Shown: piece after piece, positions 9,254 to 17,999 of the stretch
Layout: each line of letters starts with the position of its first letter
Numbering within the stretch: the stretch's first letter is position 1
Assembly (NCBI GenBank): GCA_017460885.1
Contig: JAFUAB010000027.1
Location: 50,731 to 114,730, forward strand
DNA from: Lachnospiraceae bacterium
GTDB lineage: Bacteria; Bacillota; Clostridia; Lachnospirales; Lachnospiraceae
Direction: 5' to 3'
Length of the DNA: 64,000 nucleotides
Notes under the pieces: model-generated
What the model was told of the DNA's origin: nothing
The model's input: the letters and a program-made list of their open reading frames with translations, nothing else
Databases searched by the model: none
Made by a program: the position numbers and the translations under genes

Positions 9254-9341
9254 AACGAATTAAGTAATTGCACTTTGCCGAGCCATAACTGCCATAAATT
9301 CAAGCATTATGGCTCGACATACGGCAATTACTAAATTCGTT
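9254..9341. repeat. 88-bp imperfect palindrome (MITE-like hairpin)
   Basis: Arms of about 35 bp start AACGAATT (9254) and end AATTCGTT (9341). They share AGTAATTGC and CGAGCCATAA with their complements, around a loop of about 18 nt. It lies in the non-coding gap between the ATPase pseudogene and cls. No second copy was seen in the window. It could be a terminator-like structure or a small non-autonomous element. Confidence 0.7.
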
Positions 9342-9418
9342 GACTATAATTCGTTTTTTCAAAAATGAACAGGTTCGGGGATCAGTGAAAGTGTCGGGAA
9401 TTGAGGAGGCTGGTTCGG

Positions 9419-11065
9419 ATGGAACAGTGTGACAACAGGATAGATGGGACAGCGGCAGAGCATATTACGGAGACTGCGGCAGAACATATAACCAGACTCG
9501 CAAAGCCGAGGCGAAAGGGAATACTCAGCCTTGTGTTCAGTCGCACCGCGATAGTGGTTCTGCTTTTTGCGATCCAGATAATTCTGTATGTGGTTATTTA
9601 CGGATATTTCCGGCAGTATATGCCGGGCTTTAATATAGCGACCGAAATTTTCCAGCTTATTATGGTTCTGTACCTGATCAACTGCGGTATGGATACCACG
9701 AGTAAGGTGACATGGATGGTTTTGATCGCCCTTTTTCCCATTGCGGCATCCATTTTTCTGATGATGACCAAAACCGATATCGGGCACCGCAAGCTCAAAC
9801 GAAACGTAGCCAAACAGATCGATCTTTCACGCGGCGAGCTGGATCAGTCGGATTATGTGCTGTATAAGCTAAAGGAAAGCGGAACCGATGACCTCAATCA
9901 TTTCCTTAATCTGACCGGAACCTTTCCGGTATATGACAATAATGAGGTGACATATTATCCGATCGGAGAAAAGGCTTTTGAGGCCATGCTTGAGAGTCTC
10001 AGAGGAGCGAATAAGTATATTTATCTGGAATTCTTCATAATAGAAGAAGGCTATATGTGGGGAAGCATACTTGACATACTGATCGAAAAGGCTAAGGCCG
10101 GAGTCGATGTGCGCGTGATGTATGACGGAATGTGTGAGATAACCAAGATCCCTTACAACTATTCGAAGCTTATGGAGGCAGCAGGCATACGATGTCATTC
10201 GTTTTCTCCTCTGCGGCCTTTCCTTTCTACCTATTACAATTATCGCGATCATCGCAAGATACTGGTGATCGACGGACATACGGCATTTACCGGTGGAGTC
10301 AATCTGGCAGACGAGTACATTAACCGTAATTCCAAATTCGGTCATTGGAAGGATTCCGCCATTCGTATCAGGGGTGATGCGACGCAGAGCTTCACCGTTA
10401 TGTTCCTGCAGATGTGGAATCTCAGAGAACCGGGGGTTGAAAAAAGCACGGAATTTACCCTTCCCGGGCCGGTGGCTGAAGCATGGACCGACAAAATGAC
10501 CGATTCGGTCAAACCGTCCGGATATGTCATGCCCTTTTCGGATGAACCGCTGGATCAGTATCGCGTCGGCGAGATCGTATATATAGATATGCTTTACCGT
10601 GCCAATAATTATGTTCATATCATGACTCCGTATCTGATCCTCAACAGCGATACTGAGAATGCACTGAAATATGCGGCGGAGAGAGGTGTGGATGTAAGAC
10701 TGATCCTTCCCGGGATCCCGGACAAAAAGCTGGCATACTCTCTGGCGAAGTCTCATTACGCAGCGCTTATCTCCGCAGGAGTTAAGATCTATGAATATAC
10801 TCCGGGCTTCGTGCATGCCAAGGTATGCGTCAGTGATGATGTCAAGGCAATGGTAGGCACGATCAATCTTGACTACAGGAGTCTGTATCACCATTTCGAG
10901 TGTGCGGCCTACCTCTATGGCAACGACTGCATAGCGGATATAGAGAAGGATTTTGAGGATACCCTCAGTAAGTGTAAGCAGGTGACATGGGACAGCATCA
11001 AGGGAGAGAAGCTGTTTTACAAGGTCACCGGACCGCTTTTGAAGGTGTTTGCACCGCTGATGTAG
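9419..11065 (+). CDS. cls: Cardiolipin synthase
   Basis: Membrane enzyme that joins two phosphatidylglycerol molecules into cardiolipin and glycerol. The 548-residue protein has two N-terminal membrane segments (about residues 35-60 and 75-105) followed by two phospholipase D motifs. The first is HRKILVIDGHTAFTGG, with His278; the second is HAKVCVSDDVKAMVGTINLD, with His466. This is the normal bacterial Cls layout and size. A TTG at 9401 is also in frame. I prefer ATG 9419 because GAGGAGG lies 9 nt upstream. It stands alone between a palindromic element and a dispersed repeat. The C-terminus (GPLLKVFAPLM) is also typical of the family. Confidence 0.95.
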   Translation: MEQCDNRIDGTAAEHITETAAEHITRLAKPRRKGILSLVFSRTAIVVLLFAIQIILYVVIYGYFRQYMPGFNIATEIFQLIMVLYLINCGMDTTSKVTWMVLIALFPIAASIFLMMTKTDIGHRKLKRNVAKQIDLSRGELDQSDYVLYKLKESGTDDLNHFLNLTGTFPVYDNNEVTYYPIGEKAFEAMLESLRGANKYIYLEFFIIEEGYMWGSILDILIEKAKAGVDVRVMYDGMCEITKIPYNYSKLMEAAGIRCHSFSPLRPFLSTYYNYRDHRKILVIDGHTAFTGGVNLADEYINRNSKFGHWKDSAIRIRGDATQSFTVMFLQMWNLREPGVEKSTEFTLPGPVAEAWTDKMTDSVKPSGYVMPFSDEPLDQYRVGEIVYIDMLYRANNYVHIMTPYLILNSDTENALKYAAERGVDVRLILPGIPDKKLAYSLAKSHYAALISAGVKIYEYTPGFVHAKVCVSDDVKAMVGTINLDYRSLYHHFECAAYLYGNDCIADIEKDFEDTLSKCKQVTWDSIKGEKLFYKVTGPLLKVFAPLM

Positions 11066-11100
11066 GGAACGATGAGTGCAGGCTTTCCCCTGTGCATCTA

Positions 11101-11128
11101 AGGAAATGCTGAATTAATCAGCGTTTCC
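11101..11128. repeat. Dispersed palindrome, copy 2
   Basis: AGGAAATGCTGAATTAATCAGCGTTTCC is nearly self-complementary. Relatives lie at 3-17, 35004-35032 and 46304-46333, all intergenic. This copy sits 35 bp after cls and could also act as its terminator. Confidence 0.75.
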
Positions 11129-11180
11129 AAAAAATAAGTTTGATGTTGAAAAAGATTTTGGATTTATATATATTTTTATT

Positions 11181-11720
11181 ATGGGTAAGAGAAAAGCAGC
11201 AATAGAGAATTACATATCCGGCAGGATCAGGCTCTACGGCGACAACATTTTGAATTCTCAGGAGTTTGGAAATACGACGGACGAGGTGCATCATAAGCAC
11301 AGCTCGCTCGAGGATCATACGCTGAATGTGACGATAGCCGGGGCCAAGCTTTGCAGGAGACTCAATAAGATGCACATAGACGTGGATGAGAAGGATGTGA
11401 TACAGGCATCTCTGTGCCATGATCTGGGTATGATAGACCGGGACGAAAAGTATGAAACCGACAAGGACGCGTGGAAGCAGCATCCGGTCGAATCCGTCAA
11501 GTCTGCGAGAAAGCTGATACCGGGCATGAGCAAACGTGCCGAGTCGATCATCATGACGCATATGTGGCCCATCTGCGGCGAACGTCCCCGTTCGAAGGAA
11601 GCGGTGGTGGTATCGATCGCGGATAAATATGCCAGCATTATCGACTGGACCAGTTATATCTTTGGTCACAGTTATAAAAGGAACATCAAGCGACTGATCA
11701 AAGCCAGGGTCAGAGTATGA
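11181..11720 (+). CDS. HD-domain protein
   Basis: 179-residue protein with an HD metal-dependent phosphohydrolase core: HKHSSLEDHTLNV, then CHDLGMIDRD, HPVESVKSARKL and later THMWP. The order H...HD...H fits the HDIG-like class. No signal peptide or membrane span is seen. The region after the HD core (SIADKYASIIDW) is also typical of small clostridial HD proteins. The substrate is unknown; nucleotides or phosphoesters are the usual guess. No convincing ribosome binding site precedes the ATG at 11181 (the upstream bases are a T/A run), so translation may be weak or start elsewhere. The next gene begins 37 bp after the stop. Confidence 0.85.
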   Translation: MGKRKAAIENYISGRIRLYGDNILNSQEFGNTTDEVHHKHSSLEDHTLNVTIAGAKLCRRLNKMHIDVDEKDVIQASLCHDLGMIDRDEKYETDKDAWKQHPVESVKSARKLIPGMSKRAESIIMTHMWPICGERPRSKEAVVVSIADKYASIIDWTSYIFGHSYKRNIKRLIKARVRV

Positions 11721-11757
11721 CTTTGTTGACATAACATATAATTCTGATGATCTTTTC

Positions 11758-13614
11758 ATGAAGAATAGCAAAAAACGGGAAAATTTCAAATATATTTTTA
11801 AAAAACGTTCAAATATCGGAACCCATATTGCCGGACTAACTGTCATTTGCCTTTTGATGAATCTGCTTGCTGGCTGCGGAAGTGCTCAAAGTGCGGGAAA
11901 TGCTTCGGAGTCGGCTGCGGTTCAGGATGATGCTTTGCAATCACTGTCGGAGCAGGAGACTGTGTTACCGAATAAGGATCCGTCCGGCGGAGAGAAAACT
12001 GTCGCCGATGATGTAACATTATCATATTCAGACAATGCAGAAGTCGTGGACATTGACAGTCTGGACGCAGATCTTTCATGGACAGTCGATGACAATTACC
12101 GCAACTATTATGAAATATTCGTCGGATCCTTCTGCGACTCCGACGGCGACGGGACAGGTGACCTGAGAGGCATAGAGAACAGGCTGGACTATATAGCCGA
12201 CCTGGGCTGCAACGGCATATGGCTTACTCCGATAATGTCGGCTCCTTCCTATCACAAGTACGACACTTCCGACTATTATAATGTTGATCCCGCTTTTGGT
12301 ACGAATGACGATTTCAGGTCTCTTTGCGAAGCGTGTCATCAAAAGGGTATCCGTATCATTATAGATATGGTCATCAATCATTCTTCATCCGAGCATCCCT
12401 GGTTTAAGGAATCCACTGAATATCTTGAGACTCTTTCTCCCGGCGAAGAACCGGATCCGAAAGTCTGTCCTTACGTGAAATATTATAACTTTTCCGGAGA
12501 TCCGGAAAATGGTTCATACAGGGAAGTCCCCGGTTCCGACTGGTACTATGAGGCTGTCTTCGATGGCAGCCAGCCTGACTTAAATCTCTATGATCCGGAT
12601 CTGAACGAAGAACTTTACAGGGTTGCGGATCACTGGATCGGTCTTGGAGCGGACGGGTTCAGAATGGATGCGGTCATGCATTATGACGAAAGCGATTCCG
12701 CTTATAACGAGAAGTTCCTGCACGATTATTATGAGCACTGCCTGACCGTCGATCCTGATTTCTATATGGTAAGCGAGGTCTGGGCTTCAGAGACCGTGAT
12801 AAAGGAGTATTACAGGAGCCTGACGCCGAGCTTTTTTAATTTTGACGCCGCGGATGCCGAGGGCAAACTCATACGCGCCGGACGCGGGAAGCTTTCCGCC
12901 GAGAAGTTCGTGAATGCATGCCTGGATTATCAGAATACCTTTTCCGAGATCAATCCCGACTATATAGATGCCCCTTTTATCACCAATCATGATATGGGAC
13001 GGGTGGCAAATGCACTGCAGAGCGATCCGGTGGCGCTTAAGATGACCGCGGGACTGCTTTTGTCGATGAGCGGCAGTCCTTTTATTTATTACGGTGAAGA
13101 GATCGGGATGAAATCGAAGGGCAGTCTCGATCAGAACAAGCGTCTGCATATGAACTGGTCGGAGACGGATCCTGCCGGGATATGCAGGGATCCCGAGGGC
13201 GCGGATACCGGCATAGTACAGAGCATGCCTGCTGCGGATGCCCAGATCGGAGACGATGATTCGCTTTATACATATTATAAAGAAGCGCTTCGTATCAGGA
13301 ACGAAAACGCCGAGATCGCCAGGGGTACCATCGAAATAGTTGATGCCCTGACGGACGGGGATCTGGCAGTTATTATCAAAACATGGAACGAAGGCAGCGT
13401 TGTGATCGCATATAACACCGGAGAGGAAAGTGCGAGCGTTGATCTGAATGGGATTTTTGAAGGAGAGCCTGAGATAGTCGGTAAGCTTTGCGCAAAAGGA
13501 AACAATGCGGGATCCGGTGATTCCGATACGGAGAAAAATATGGCCGGGGACGGAACCGGTTTACATAACACCACTCTTAACCTCCCCGGAAGATCTATAA
13601 TCTATTTGAAATGA
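11758..13614 (+). CDS. GH13 alpha-amylase family lipoprotein
   Basis: Predicted surface-anchored alpha-glucan hydrolase. Residues 1 to about 41 form a lipoprotein signal with lipobox LLAGC. A Ser/Ala/Glu-rich linker (to about 100) precedes the GH13 (beta/alpha)8 barrel. Conserved regions are visible in order: GCNGIWLTPIM, DMVINHSS, GFRMDAVMHY with nucleophile Asp304, VSEVW with acid/base Glu340, and FITNHDMGR with Asp412. The protein ends in a small beta domain (GSVVIAYNTGEESASVDLNG). Its 618 residues are normal for a secreted neopullulanase- or amylase-like enzyme. Starch or maltodextrin is the expected substrate. No matching transporter is next to it. The stop codon lies inside the stem of a REP-like repeat, which probably ends transcription. 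Confidence 0.92.
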   Translation: MKNSKKRENFKYIFKKRSNIGTHIAGLTVICLLMNLLAGCGSAQSAGNASESAAVQDDALQSLSEQETVLPNKDPSGGEKTVADDVTLSYSDNAEVVDIDSLDADLSWTVDDNYRNYYEIFVGSFCDSDGDGTGDLRGIENRLDYIADLGCNGIWLTPIMSAPSYHKYDTSDYYNVDPAFGTNDDFRSLCEACHQKGIRIIIDMVINHSSSEHPWFKESTEYLETLSPGEEPDPKVCPYVKYYNFSGDPENGSYREVPGSDWYYEAVFDGSQPDLNLYDPDLNEELYRVADHWIGLGADGFRMDAVMHYDESDSAYNEKFLHDYYEHCLTVDPDFYMVSEVWASETVIKEYYRSLTPSFFNFDAADAEGKLIRAGRGKLSAEKFVNACLDYQNTFSEINPDYIDAPFITNHDMGRVANALQSDPVALKMTAGLLLSMSGSPFIYYGEEIGMKSKGSLDQNKRLHMNWSETDPAGICRDPEGADTGIVQSMPAADAQIGDDDSLYTYYKEALRIRNENAEIARGTIEIVDALTDGDLAVIIKTWNEGSVVIAYNTGEESASVDLNGIFEGEPEIVGKLCAKGNNAGSGDSDTEKNMAGDGTGLHNTTLNLPGRSIIYLK

Positions 13615-13644
13615 CACTCTGACTCCGTCCCCGAGTGTCATTTT
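13611..13644 (+). terminator. REP-like repeat copy acting as terminator
   Basis: ATGACACTC and GAGTGTCAT form a perfect 9-bp stem around TGACTCCGTCCCC, followed by TTTT. The same core (as GGGGACGGAGTCA) recurs at 46252-46287 and 57020-57055, and as a decayed copy at 58334-58370. It overlaps the stop codon of the GH13 gene. Confidence 0.8.
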
Positions 13645-13667
13645 CTCAGAAAAATTCTCTATATGTG

Positions 13668-13696
13668 TTGACATAATCCCCTTGACATGATACTGT
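13668..13696 (+). promoter_or_regulatory. Possible promoter for the FliD-like gene
   Basis: TTGACA and TACTGT are 17 bp apart, with TGA before the -10 as an extended element. A second TTGACA follows at 13682. A transcript from here would carry a leader of about 200 nt containing the structured element at 13780-13874. Confidence 0.45.
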
Positions 13697-13779
13697 TATT
13701 CTAACTAGATGGATTAGTAGCACTCGAAGTGTCTCCAATTTTAGATGTTTCTAAATCATTTTAAATTGTATTGATACTT

Positions 13780-13874
13780 GGATGTTACGATCCGGACGGT
13801 TATCAGGCAAGCCGCTTTGGTGCGAACACTGATGGATACAGTGTTTCAAAGCGGAACGAAGCTGCCACACATTC
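13780..13874 (+). promoter_or_regulatory. Structured 5' leader of the FliD-like gene
   Basis: Nested helices are visible: GGATGT (13780) with ACATTC (13869), GGCA (13806) with TGCC (13863), CCGCTTTG (13812) with CAAAGCGG (13847), and AACACTG (13825) with CAGTGTT (13839). It ends 9 bp before the AAAGGAGG of the gene. The order of nested stems before a ribosome binding site suggests a cis-regulatory RNA. It does not match a riboswitch class I can name with confidence. Confidence 0.6.
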
Positions 13875-13899
13875 ATGGAAGAAAGGAGGGGCAGACGTT

Positions 13900-15210
13900 A
13901 TGGCACAAAATATTGCTATCTTAAACAATATTCATAACTTCTATATGTCGACGTATGCGGATAAGACCAATTCGCCATACGATACACATAAGAAGTCTGA
14001 ACTTCGTGGCGTATACAATTCCATCGTCAAGATTAATAAAGACTCCCCCCTCTACATCCTCGACAACAGCGACGAGGGGCGTGAATATGTGGTGGGTCTT
14101 AAGGAGAACGCCAGATCTCTTAAGAATACCATAGCTTCTGTAGGCGGCCTGGAAGAGGCAGATATCCTTAATAAAAAAGCTGCGGCATCAAGCGATGAAT
14201 CGGCTGTGGAGGCTAAGTTTGTCGGTGAGCTCGACGAAGATCTGACTGCCCCCGAGTTTGATATAGAAGTCAGGAATCTGGCTTCGCCGCAGGTTAATCT
14301 GGGTAGGTATCTGCCGGATAATGAGCCCGTGGATCTGCCATCCGATATCTATTCCTTTGATGTGAGCATCAACGATCTCAGGTATGAGTTCCAGTTTAAT
14401 ATTAAGGAAGAAGATACCAACCGTGACGTACAGGAACGTCTGGGGCGTCTGATCAACAATGCCGGTATCGGACTTACTGCGGAAGTGATCAGCGATGAAG
14501 ACGGAGCAAGATCCTATCTGAGACTTGAATCAGTGGCGACCGGCACCAGGAACGGCACGGGACAGCTGTTCACGGTCAGCGACGAGAATTCGTCCAAGGC
14601 ATCAGGTGCGGTAAACTATCTGGGTATCGATTACACTTCGAGACTCGGATCCGATGCAAGCTTTACGATCAACGGAGAAGAAAGAAGCGCAGCGGGCAAT
14701 ACCTTTACCGTGGGACATATGTATGAGCTTACGCTTAAGGGACAGAGTCCCGAGGGAAAGCCTGCACATGTCGGACTGATGACAGATGTTGAGTCAATGC
14801 AGGAGAATCTGAATACGCTGATCGGAGGATACAATGCTTTTATAAAAGCCGCCACCGAGTATTCCGATACCCATCCCATTTCGAACAGACTTGTCAATGA
14901 AATGTCGGCTATCAGCCGCACATATGCGGAGGGCCTTACCGATATGGGAGTGAACCTCAACGTTGACGGAACATTGGAGCTTGATGAGGAAAGCTTCAAA
15001 AAGTCAGTCAGAGACGGATCGGCTTTTGAAGCGGCTTCTTCGGTCAAGGACTTTGCACAGTCACTGGTGCGCAAATCGAATCAGATAGCTCTGGATCCTT
15101 TGAGCTATGCGGAAAAGACCATAGTTGCCTACAAGAATCCGGGTAAGAGCCTGGTAAATCCTTATACATCCAGCGCATATTCGGGGATGTTGTTTAACAG
15201 TTACTGTTAA
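13900..15210 (+). CDS. FliD-like (flagellar filament cap-like) protein
   Basis: 436-residue protein with helical ends and a beta-rich middle (VSINDLRYEFQFNIK..., ASFTINGEERSAAGNTFTVG). It closes with the pattern ESMQENLNTLIGGYNAFI, ...GVNLNVDGTLELDEESF and a C-terminal helix. These are the features of FliD C-terminal regions. It lacks a clear FliD N-terminus, and no flagellar gene lies nearby, so it may cap or decorate something other than the filament or work at a distance. I chose ATG 13900 rather than the in-frame 13771 because AAAGGAGG precedes it and the upstream part forms RNA hairpins. It ends before a perfect 14-bp hairpin. Confidence 0.7.
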   Translation: MAQNIAILNNIHNFYMSTYADKTNSPYDTHKKSELRGVYNSIVKINKDSPLYILDNSDEGREYVVGLKENARSLKNTIASVGGLEEADILNKKAAASSDESAVEAKFVGELDEDLTAPEFDIEVRNLASPQVNLGRYLPDNEPVDLPSDIYSFDVSINDLRYEFQFNIKEEDTNRDVQERLGRLINNAGIGLTAEVISDEDGARSYLRLESVATGTRNGTGQLFTVSDENSSKASGAVNYLGIDYTSRLGSDASFTINGEERSAAGNTFTVGHMYELTLKGQSPEGKPAHVGLMTDVESMQENLNTLIGGYNAFIKAATEYSDTHPISNRLVNEMSAISRTYAEGLTDMGVNLNVDGTLELDEESFKKSVRDGSAFEAASSVKDFAQSLVRKSNQIALDPLSYAEKTIVAYKNPGKSLVNPYTSSAYSGMLFNSYC

Positions 15211-15225
15211 GTACCGGCGGTTAAT

Positions 15226-15268
15226 CCGGAACCGGCATTTCCTTAAATAATGCCGGTTCCGGCGTTTC
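15226..15268 (+). terminator. Terminator-like hairpin after the FliD-like gene
   Basis: CCGGAACCGGCATT (15226-15239) pairs perfectly with AATGCCGGTTCCGG (15249-15262). Only a short T-rich tail follows. The loop sequence TTTCCTTAAATAATGC is repeated directly downstream (about 15265-15280). Confidence 0.65.
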
Positions 15269-15280
15269 CTTAAATAATGC

Positions 15281-15309
15281 TTGACGCACCTGCTTCAATG
15301 TGCTATATT
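15281..15309 (+). promoter_or_regulatory. Promoter of the rpmG-secE-nusG operon
   Basis: TTGACG and TATATT are separated by exactly 17 bp, about 60 bp before rpmG. A short stem (AGAG/CTCT) with a run of T follows the start site. Confidence 0.8.
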
Positions 15310-15369
15310 AATTTGGCGTGAAGAGACAAGGCTCTTTTTTTTTGCTCTATTTTTAAGGGAGGAAATACA

Positions 15370-15519
15370 ATGCGTACTAAGATAACCCTGGCTTGTACAG
15401 AGTGCAAGAATCGTAATTACAATACGACCAAGGAGAAGAAAAATCATCCCGATCGTATGGAAACAAAGAAGTACTGCAGATTCTGCAAGAGACATACCAT
15501 TCATAAGGAGACGAAGTAA
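15370..15519 (+). CDS. rpmG: 50S ribosomal protein L33
   Basis: 49-residue ribosomal protein L33 of the zinc-binding type: CTEC near residues 9-12 and CRFC at 36-39. The bacterial L33 sequence [12 protein letters not shown]...HKETK is unmistakable. GGGAGG lies 7-8 nt before the ATG. It is the first gene of the operon, and secE starts 2 bp after its stop. The C+ form, with four cysteines, is the version used in zinc-replete cells in species that have two forms. Confidence 0.97.
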   Translation: MRTKITLACTECKNRNYNTTKEKKNHPDRMETKKYCRFCKRHTIHKETK

Positions 15520-15521
15520 TC

Positions 15522-15731
15522 ATGGCTGAGAATAATAACGAAGCAACCAAAGTCAAATTCTTCGATGGTGTTAAGGCGGAATTTAAGAAGATCAGCTGGC
15601 CCGACAGGAATTCGCTGGGCAAGCAGACCGCTGCCGTTATCGTTATTTCGGTGATCGTGGGAGCTCTTATAGCCGTACTTGACATGTTTTTCCAGTATGG
15701 ATTTAATTTCATTACTTCCATAGGAGGATGA
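15522..15731 (+). CDS. secE: Preprotein translocase subunit SecE
   Basis: 69-residue single-span subunit of the SecYEG translocon. The amphipathic segment VKAEFKKISWP before the membrane helix (residues about 35-60) is the SecE signature. The short one-helix form is normal in Gram-positive bacteria. It sits between rpmG and nusG, as in most Firmicutes. The start overlaps the AAGGAG region at the end of rpmG. Confidence 0.97.
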   Translation: MAENNNEATKVKFFDGVKAEFKKISWPDRNSLGKQTAAVIVISVIVGALIAVLDMFFQYGFNFITSIGG

Positions 15732-15737
15732 TTCCGT

Positions 15738-16310
15738 ATGCAGGAAGAAGAAAAGATCACAGCCGAGGAGCAGCTTGACCAGGAGCAGAAGACTTCCGAT
15801 GCCAACTGGTATGTAGTGCATACCTATTCCGGCTATGAGAATAAAGTCAAGGCCAATATCGAAAAGACCATTGAAAACCGCCATCTGGAGGAGGAGATCC
15901 TCGAGGTGCGTGTTCCTATGGAAGAGGTATCCGAGATCAAGAACGGCGTGCGCAAGACCGTACAGCGCAAGATGTTCCCCGGGTATGTTCTCGTCAATAT
16001 GGTCATGAACGACGATACCTGGTATGTGGTCCGCAATACGAGAGGTGTAACGGGCTTCGTTGGTCCCGGATCCAAGCCGGTACCTTTGAGTGAAGCGGAG
16101 ATGAAGCCTCTGGGTATCAGGACAGATATCGTATCGGTCGATTTCGAAGAGGGCGATACCGTCGCTGTAGTAGCCGGTGTCTGGAAGGATACGATCGGCG
16201 TTGTACAGAAGATGGATATGAACAAGCAGATGGCTACACTCAATGTAGAGCTGTTTGGGCGCGAGACTCCGGTGGAGATCAGCTTCGCCGAGATGAGACG
16301 TCTGGTTTGA
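15738..16310 (+). CDS. nusG: Transcription termination/antitermination factor NusG
   Basis: 190-residue NusG. An acidic N-terminal tail of about 22 residues precedes the NGN domain (WYVVHTYSGYENKVK, then KMFPGYVLVNM and the G-V-T-G-F-V-G segment). A C-terminal KOW domain (about 140-190) reads GDTVAVVAGVWKDTIGVVQ and ends VEISFAEM. It binds RNA polymerase and modulates pausing, termination and coupling to ribosomes. It starts 6 bp after secE with an AGGAGG in the overlap. Confidence 0.97.
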   Translation: MQEEEKITAEEQLDQEQKTSDANWYVVHTYSGYENKVKANIEKTIENRHLEEEILEVRVPMEEVSEIKNGVRKTVQRKMFPGYVLVNMVMNDDTWYVVRNTRGVTGFVGPGSKPVPLSEAEMKPLGIRTDIVSVDFEEGDTVAVVAGVWKDTIGVVQKMDMNKQMATLNVELFGRETPVEISFAEMRRLV

Positions 16311-16449
16311 TGATCGCGGTCTCACGACCGTTGTCATATACTGCGGAATCCCGGATTTCGCAGGCGGATCAAATATCTCTGGTATCTGAACCGACAGTGG
16401 GAGCCCGCACAGGGCGGGCGCCATTAACCACAATTCAGGAGGTGCCAAA
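16311..16449 (+). promoter_or_regulatory. Structured leader between nusG and rplK
   Basis: This 139-bp gap has several hairpins: CGGTC..GACCG, CTGCGGAATCC paired with GGATTTCGCAG, and GCCCGC..GGCGGGC just before rplK. Such a leader is the place where L1 represses the rplK-rplA mRNA in other bacteria. That role here is inference from position and structure. Confidence 0.5.
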
Positions 16450-16875
16450 ATGGCAAAAAAAGTAGAAGGTTACATCAAGTTACAGATCCCTGCCGGCAAG
16501 GCTACGCCGGCTCCTCCGGTTGGTCCCGCACTGGGCCAGCACGGTGTGAACATCGTTGAATTCACCAAGCAGTTCAACGCCAAGACAGCAGACAAGGGCG
16601 ATGTCCTTATTCCTGTTGTCATCACAGTGTATTCAGACAGAAGCTTCAGCTTCATCACCAAGACTCCTCCGGCTGCAGTACTTCTTAAGAAGGCATGCAA
16701 TATCCAGTCCGGATCCGGAGTGCCCAACAAGACCAAGGTCGCTACGATCTCCAAGGACAAGCTCAGAGAGATCGCCGAGACCAAGATGCCTGACTTAAAT
16801 GCAGCAAGCATTGAGGCAGCTATGAGTATGATCGCCGGTACTGCAAGAAGTATGGGCATCACAGTTGAAGAATAA
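16450..16875 (+). CDS. rplK: 50S ribosomal protein L11
   Basis: 141-residue L11, full length. The N-terminal domain ([25 protein letters not shown]) and the C-terminal rRNA-binding domain with [12 protein letters not shown] are both intact. L11 builds the GTPase-associated centre with 23S rRNA. AGGAGG lies 8 nt before the ATG. rplA follows after 14 bp. Confidence 0.98.
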   Translation: MAKKVEGYIKLQIPAGKATPAPPVGPALGQHGVNIVEFTKQFNAKTADKGDVLIPVVITVYSDRSFSFITKTPPAAVLLKKACNIQSGSGVPNKTKVATISKDKLREIAETKMPDLNAASIEAAMSMIAGTARSMGITVEE

Positions 16876-16889
16876 GGAGGGCACTTAAG

Positions 16890-17582
16890 ATGAAGCATGG
16901 TAAGAAATACGCTGAGGCTGCCAAGCTGGTAGACCGCAACACATTTTATGAGCCCAATGAAGCAGTGGCTCTGGTTAAGAAGACAACTGTTGCCAAGTTT
17001 GACGAGACCGTAGAAGTACATATCCGTACAGGCTGCGATGGACGTCATGCAGAGCAGCAGGTAAGAGGCGCAGTTGTTCTGCCCAACGGAACAGGCAAGA
17101 CCGTTCGCGTGCTGGTATTCGCAAAGGGCGAGAAGGCAACGGAGGCAGAGAACGCAGGTGCCGATTATGTAGGAGCTGAGGATCTGATCCCCAGGATCCA
17201 GAATGAAGGATGGTTCGAGTTCGATGTAGTGGTTGCTACACCTGATATGATGGGTGTTGTAGGTCGTCTCGGTAAGGTTCTCGGTCCCAAGGGACTGATG
17301 CCCAACCCCAAGGCCGGTACCGTTACAATGGACGTAGCAAAAGCTATCGCCGATATCAAAGCCGGTAAGATCGAGTATCGTCTCGACAAGGCCAACATCA
17401 TTCACTGCCCTATCGGAAAGGTTTCCTTCGATGAGCAGAAGCTTCAGGAGAACTATACTGCTCTTCTCGACGCTATCCTCAAGGCTAAGCCTTCGGCGCT
17501 CAAAGGCCAGTATCTCAAGAGTGTTTCTCTCTCGACTACAATGGGCCCCGGCGTAAGGGTTTCAACCGCCAAGTATTCATAA
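16890..17582 (+). CDS. rplA: 50S ribosomal protein L1
   Basis: 230-residue L1, normal length, with the signature [16 protein letters not shown] and the opening [17 protein letters not shown]1 forms the L1 stalk and, in many bacteria, represses its own operon. AAGGAGG precedes the start and overlaps the end of rplK. A terminator follows at 17656, separating it from the DUF349 gene. Confidence 0.98.
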   Translation: MKHGKKYAEAAKLVDRNTFYEPNEAVALVKKTTVAKFDETVEVHIRTGCDGRHAEQQVRGAVVLPNGTGKTVRVLVFAKGEKATEAENAGADYVGAEDLIPRIQNEGWFEFDVVVATPDMMGVVGRLGKVLGPKGLMPNPKAGTVTMDVAKAIADIKAGKIEYRLDKANIIHCPIGKVSFDEQKLQENYTALLDAILKAKPSALKGQYLKSVSLSTTMGPGVRVSTAKYS

Positions 17583-17655
17583 GGCATACGGTCGGATTTA
17601 AGGTTTTAAAAGGGCTGCCGCGATGCGGCTCCACATAAGTATTTAATGAATAGAT

Positions 17656-17691
17656 CAGCGCAGTCACGCATATGTGGTTGCGCTGTTTTTT
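17656..17691 (+). terminator. Terminator after rplA
   Basis: CAGCGCA (17656) pairs with TGCGCTG (17679-17685), followed by TTTTTT. This ends the rpmG-rplA transcript, so rplJ-rplL needs its own promoter, which is seen at 21349. Confidence 0.85.
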
Positions 17692-17807
17692 ATTGCAGGG
17701 CCGACGAAAGGAATAAGTCAGATACAGCTGACCGGCGGCTCGCGGTGAGCAGGGTGCGATTACGTCTTTCCTGCCCGGTTCACGGATATGCTGTTGCCAG
17801 CGGCATG

Positions 17808-17853
17808 ATTTCGACGAAGAGATTTGTGATATTTTGACGAAGAGATTTGTGAG
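17808..17853 (+). repeat. Two tandem copies of a 23-bp unit in the rplA-DUF349 gap
   Basis: ATTTCGACGAAGAGATTTG... at 17808-17830 is repeated with one change at 17831-17853. The rest of the 417-bp gap (17583-17999) holds the rplA terminator and the AAGGAG site of the next gene. I see no other gene or clear promoter in it. Confidence 0.85.
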
Positions 17854-17999
17854 TCAATACGGTGCTAAAACCTTTACATTTAAGATCGCTGCACGTAAAA
17901 TATAATTTGGGTTCTGATACGGATCCCGAAGACAACGGCACAAAGCTGCACCGGATATCCGGTGAACACAATTAAAACCATTTTTTAAGGAGAAAGAAA

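Noticed and set aside
9869-10894. Reverse-strand open frame of 341 codons inside cls
   Set aside because: Shadow of the conserved cardiolipin synthase frame; no recognisable domain.
13780-13874. c-di-GMP riboswitch call for the FliD leader
   Set aside because: A GGCAAGCC...GGAACGAAGC pattern recalls the class I motif, but the GCAAACC/ACGCAAAGCC core is not matched and the second arm is absent.
16470-17405. Reverse-strand open frame of 311 codons over rplK and rplA
   Set aside because: Shadow of two ribosomal protein genes.
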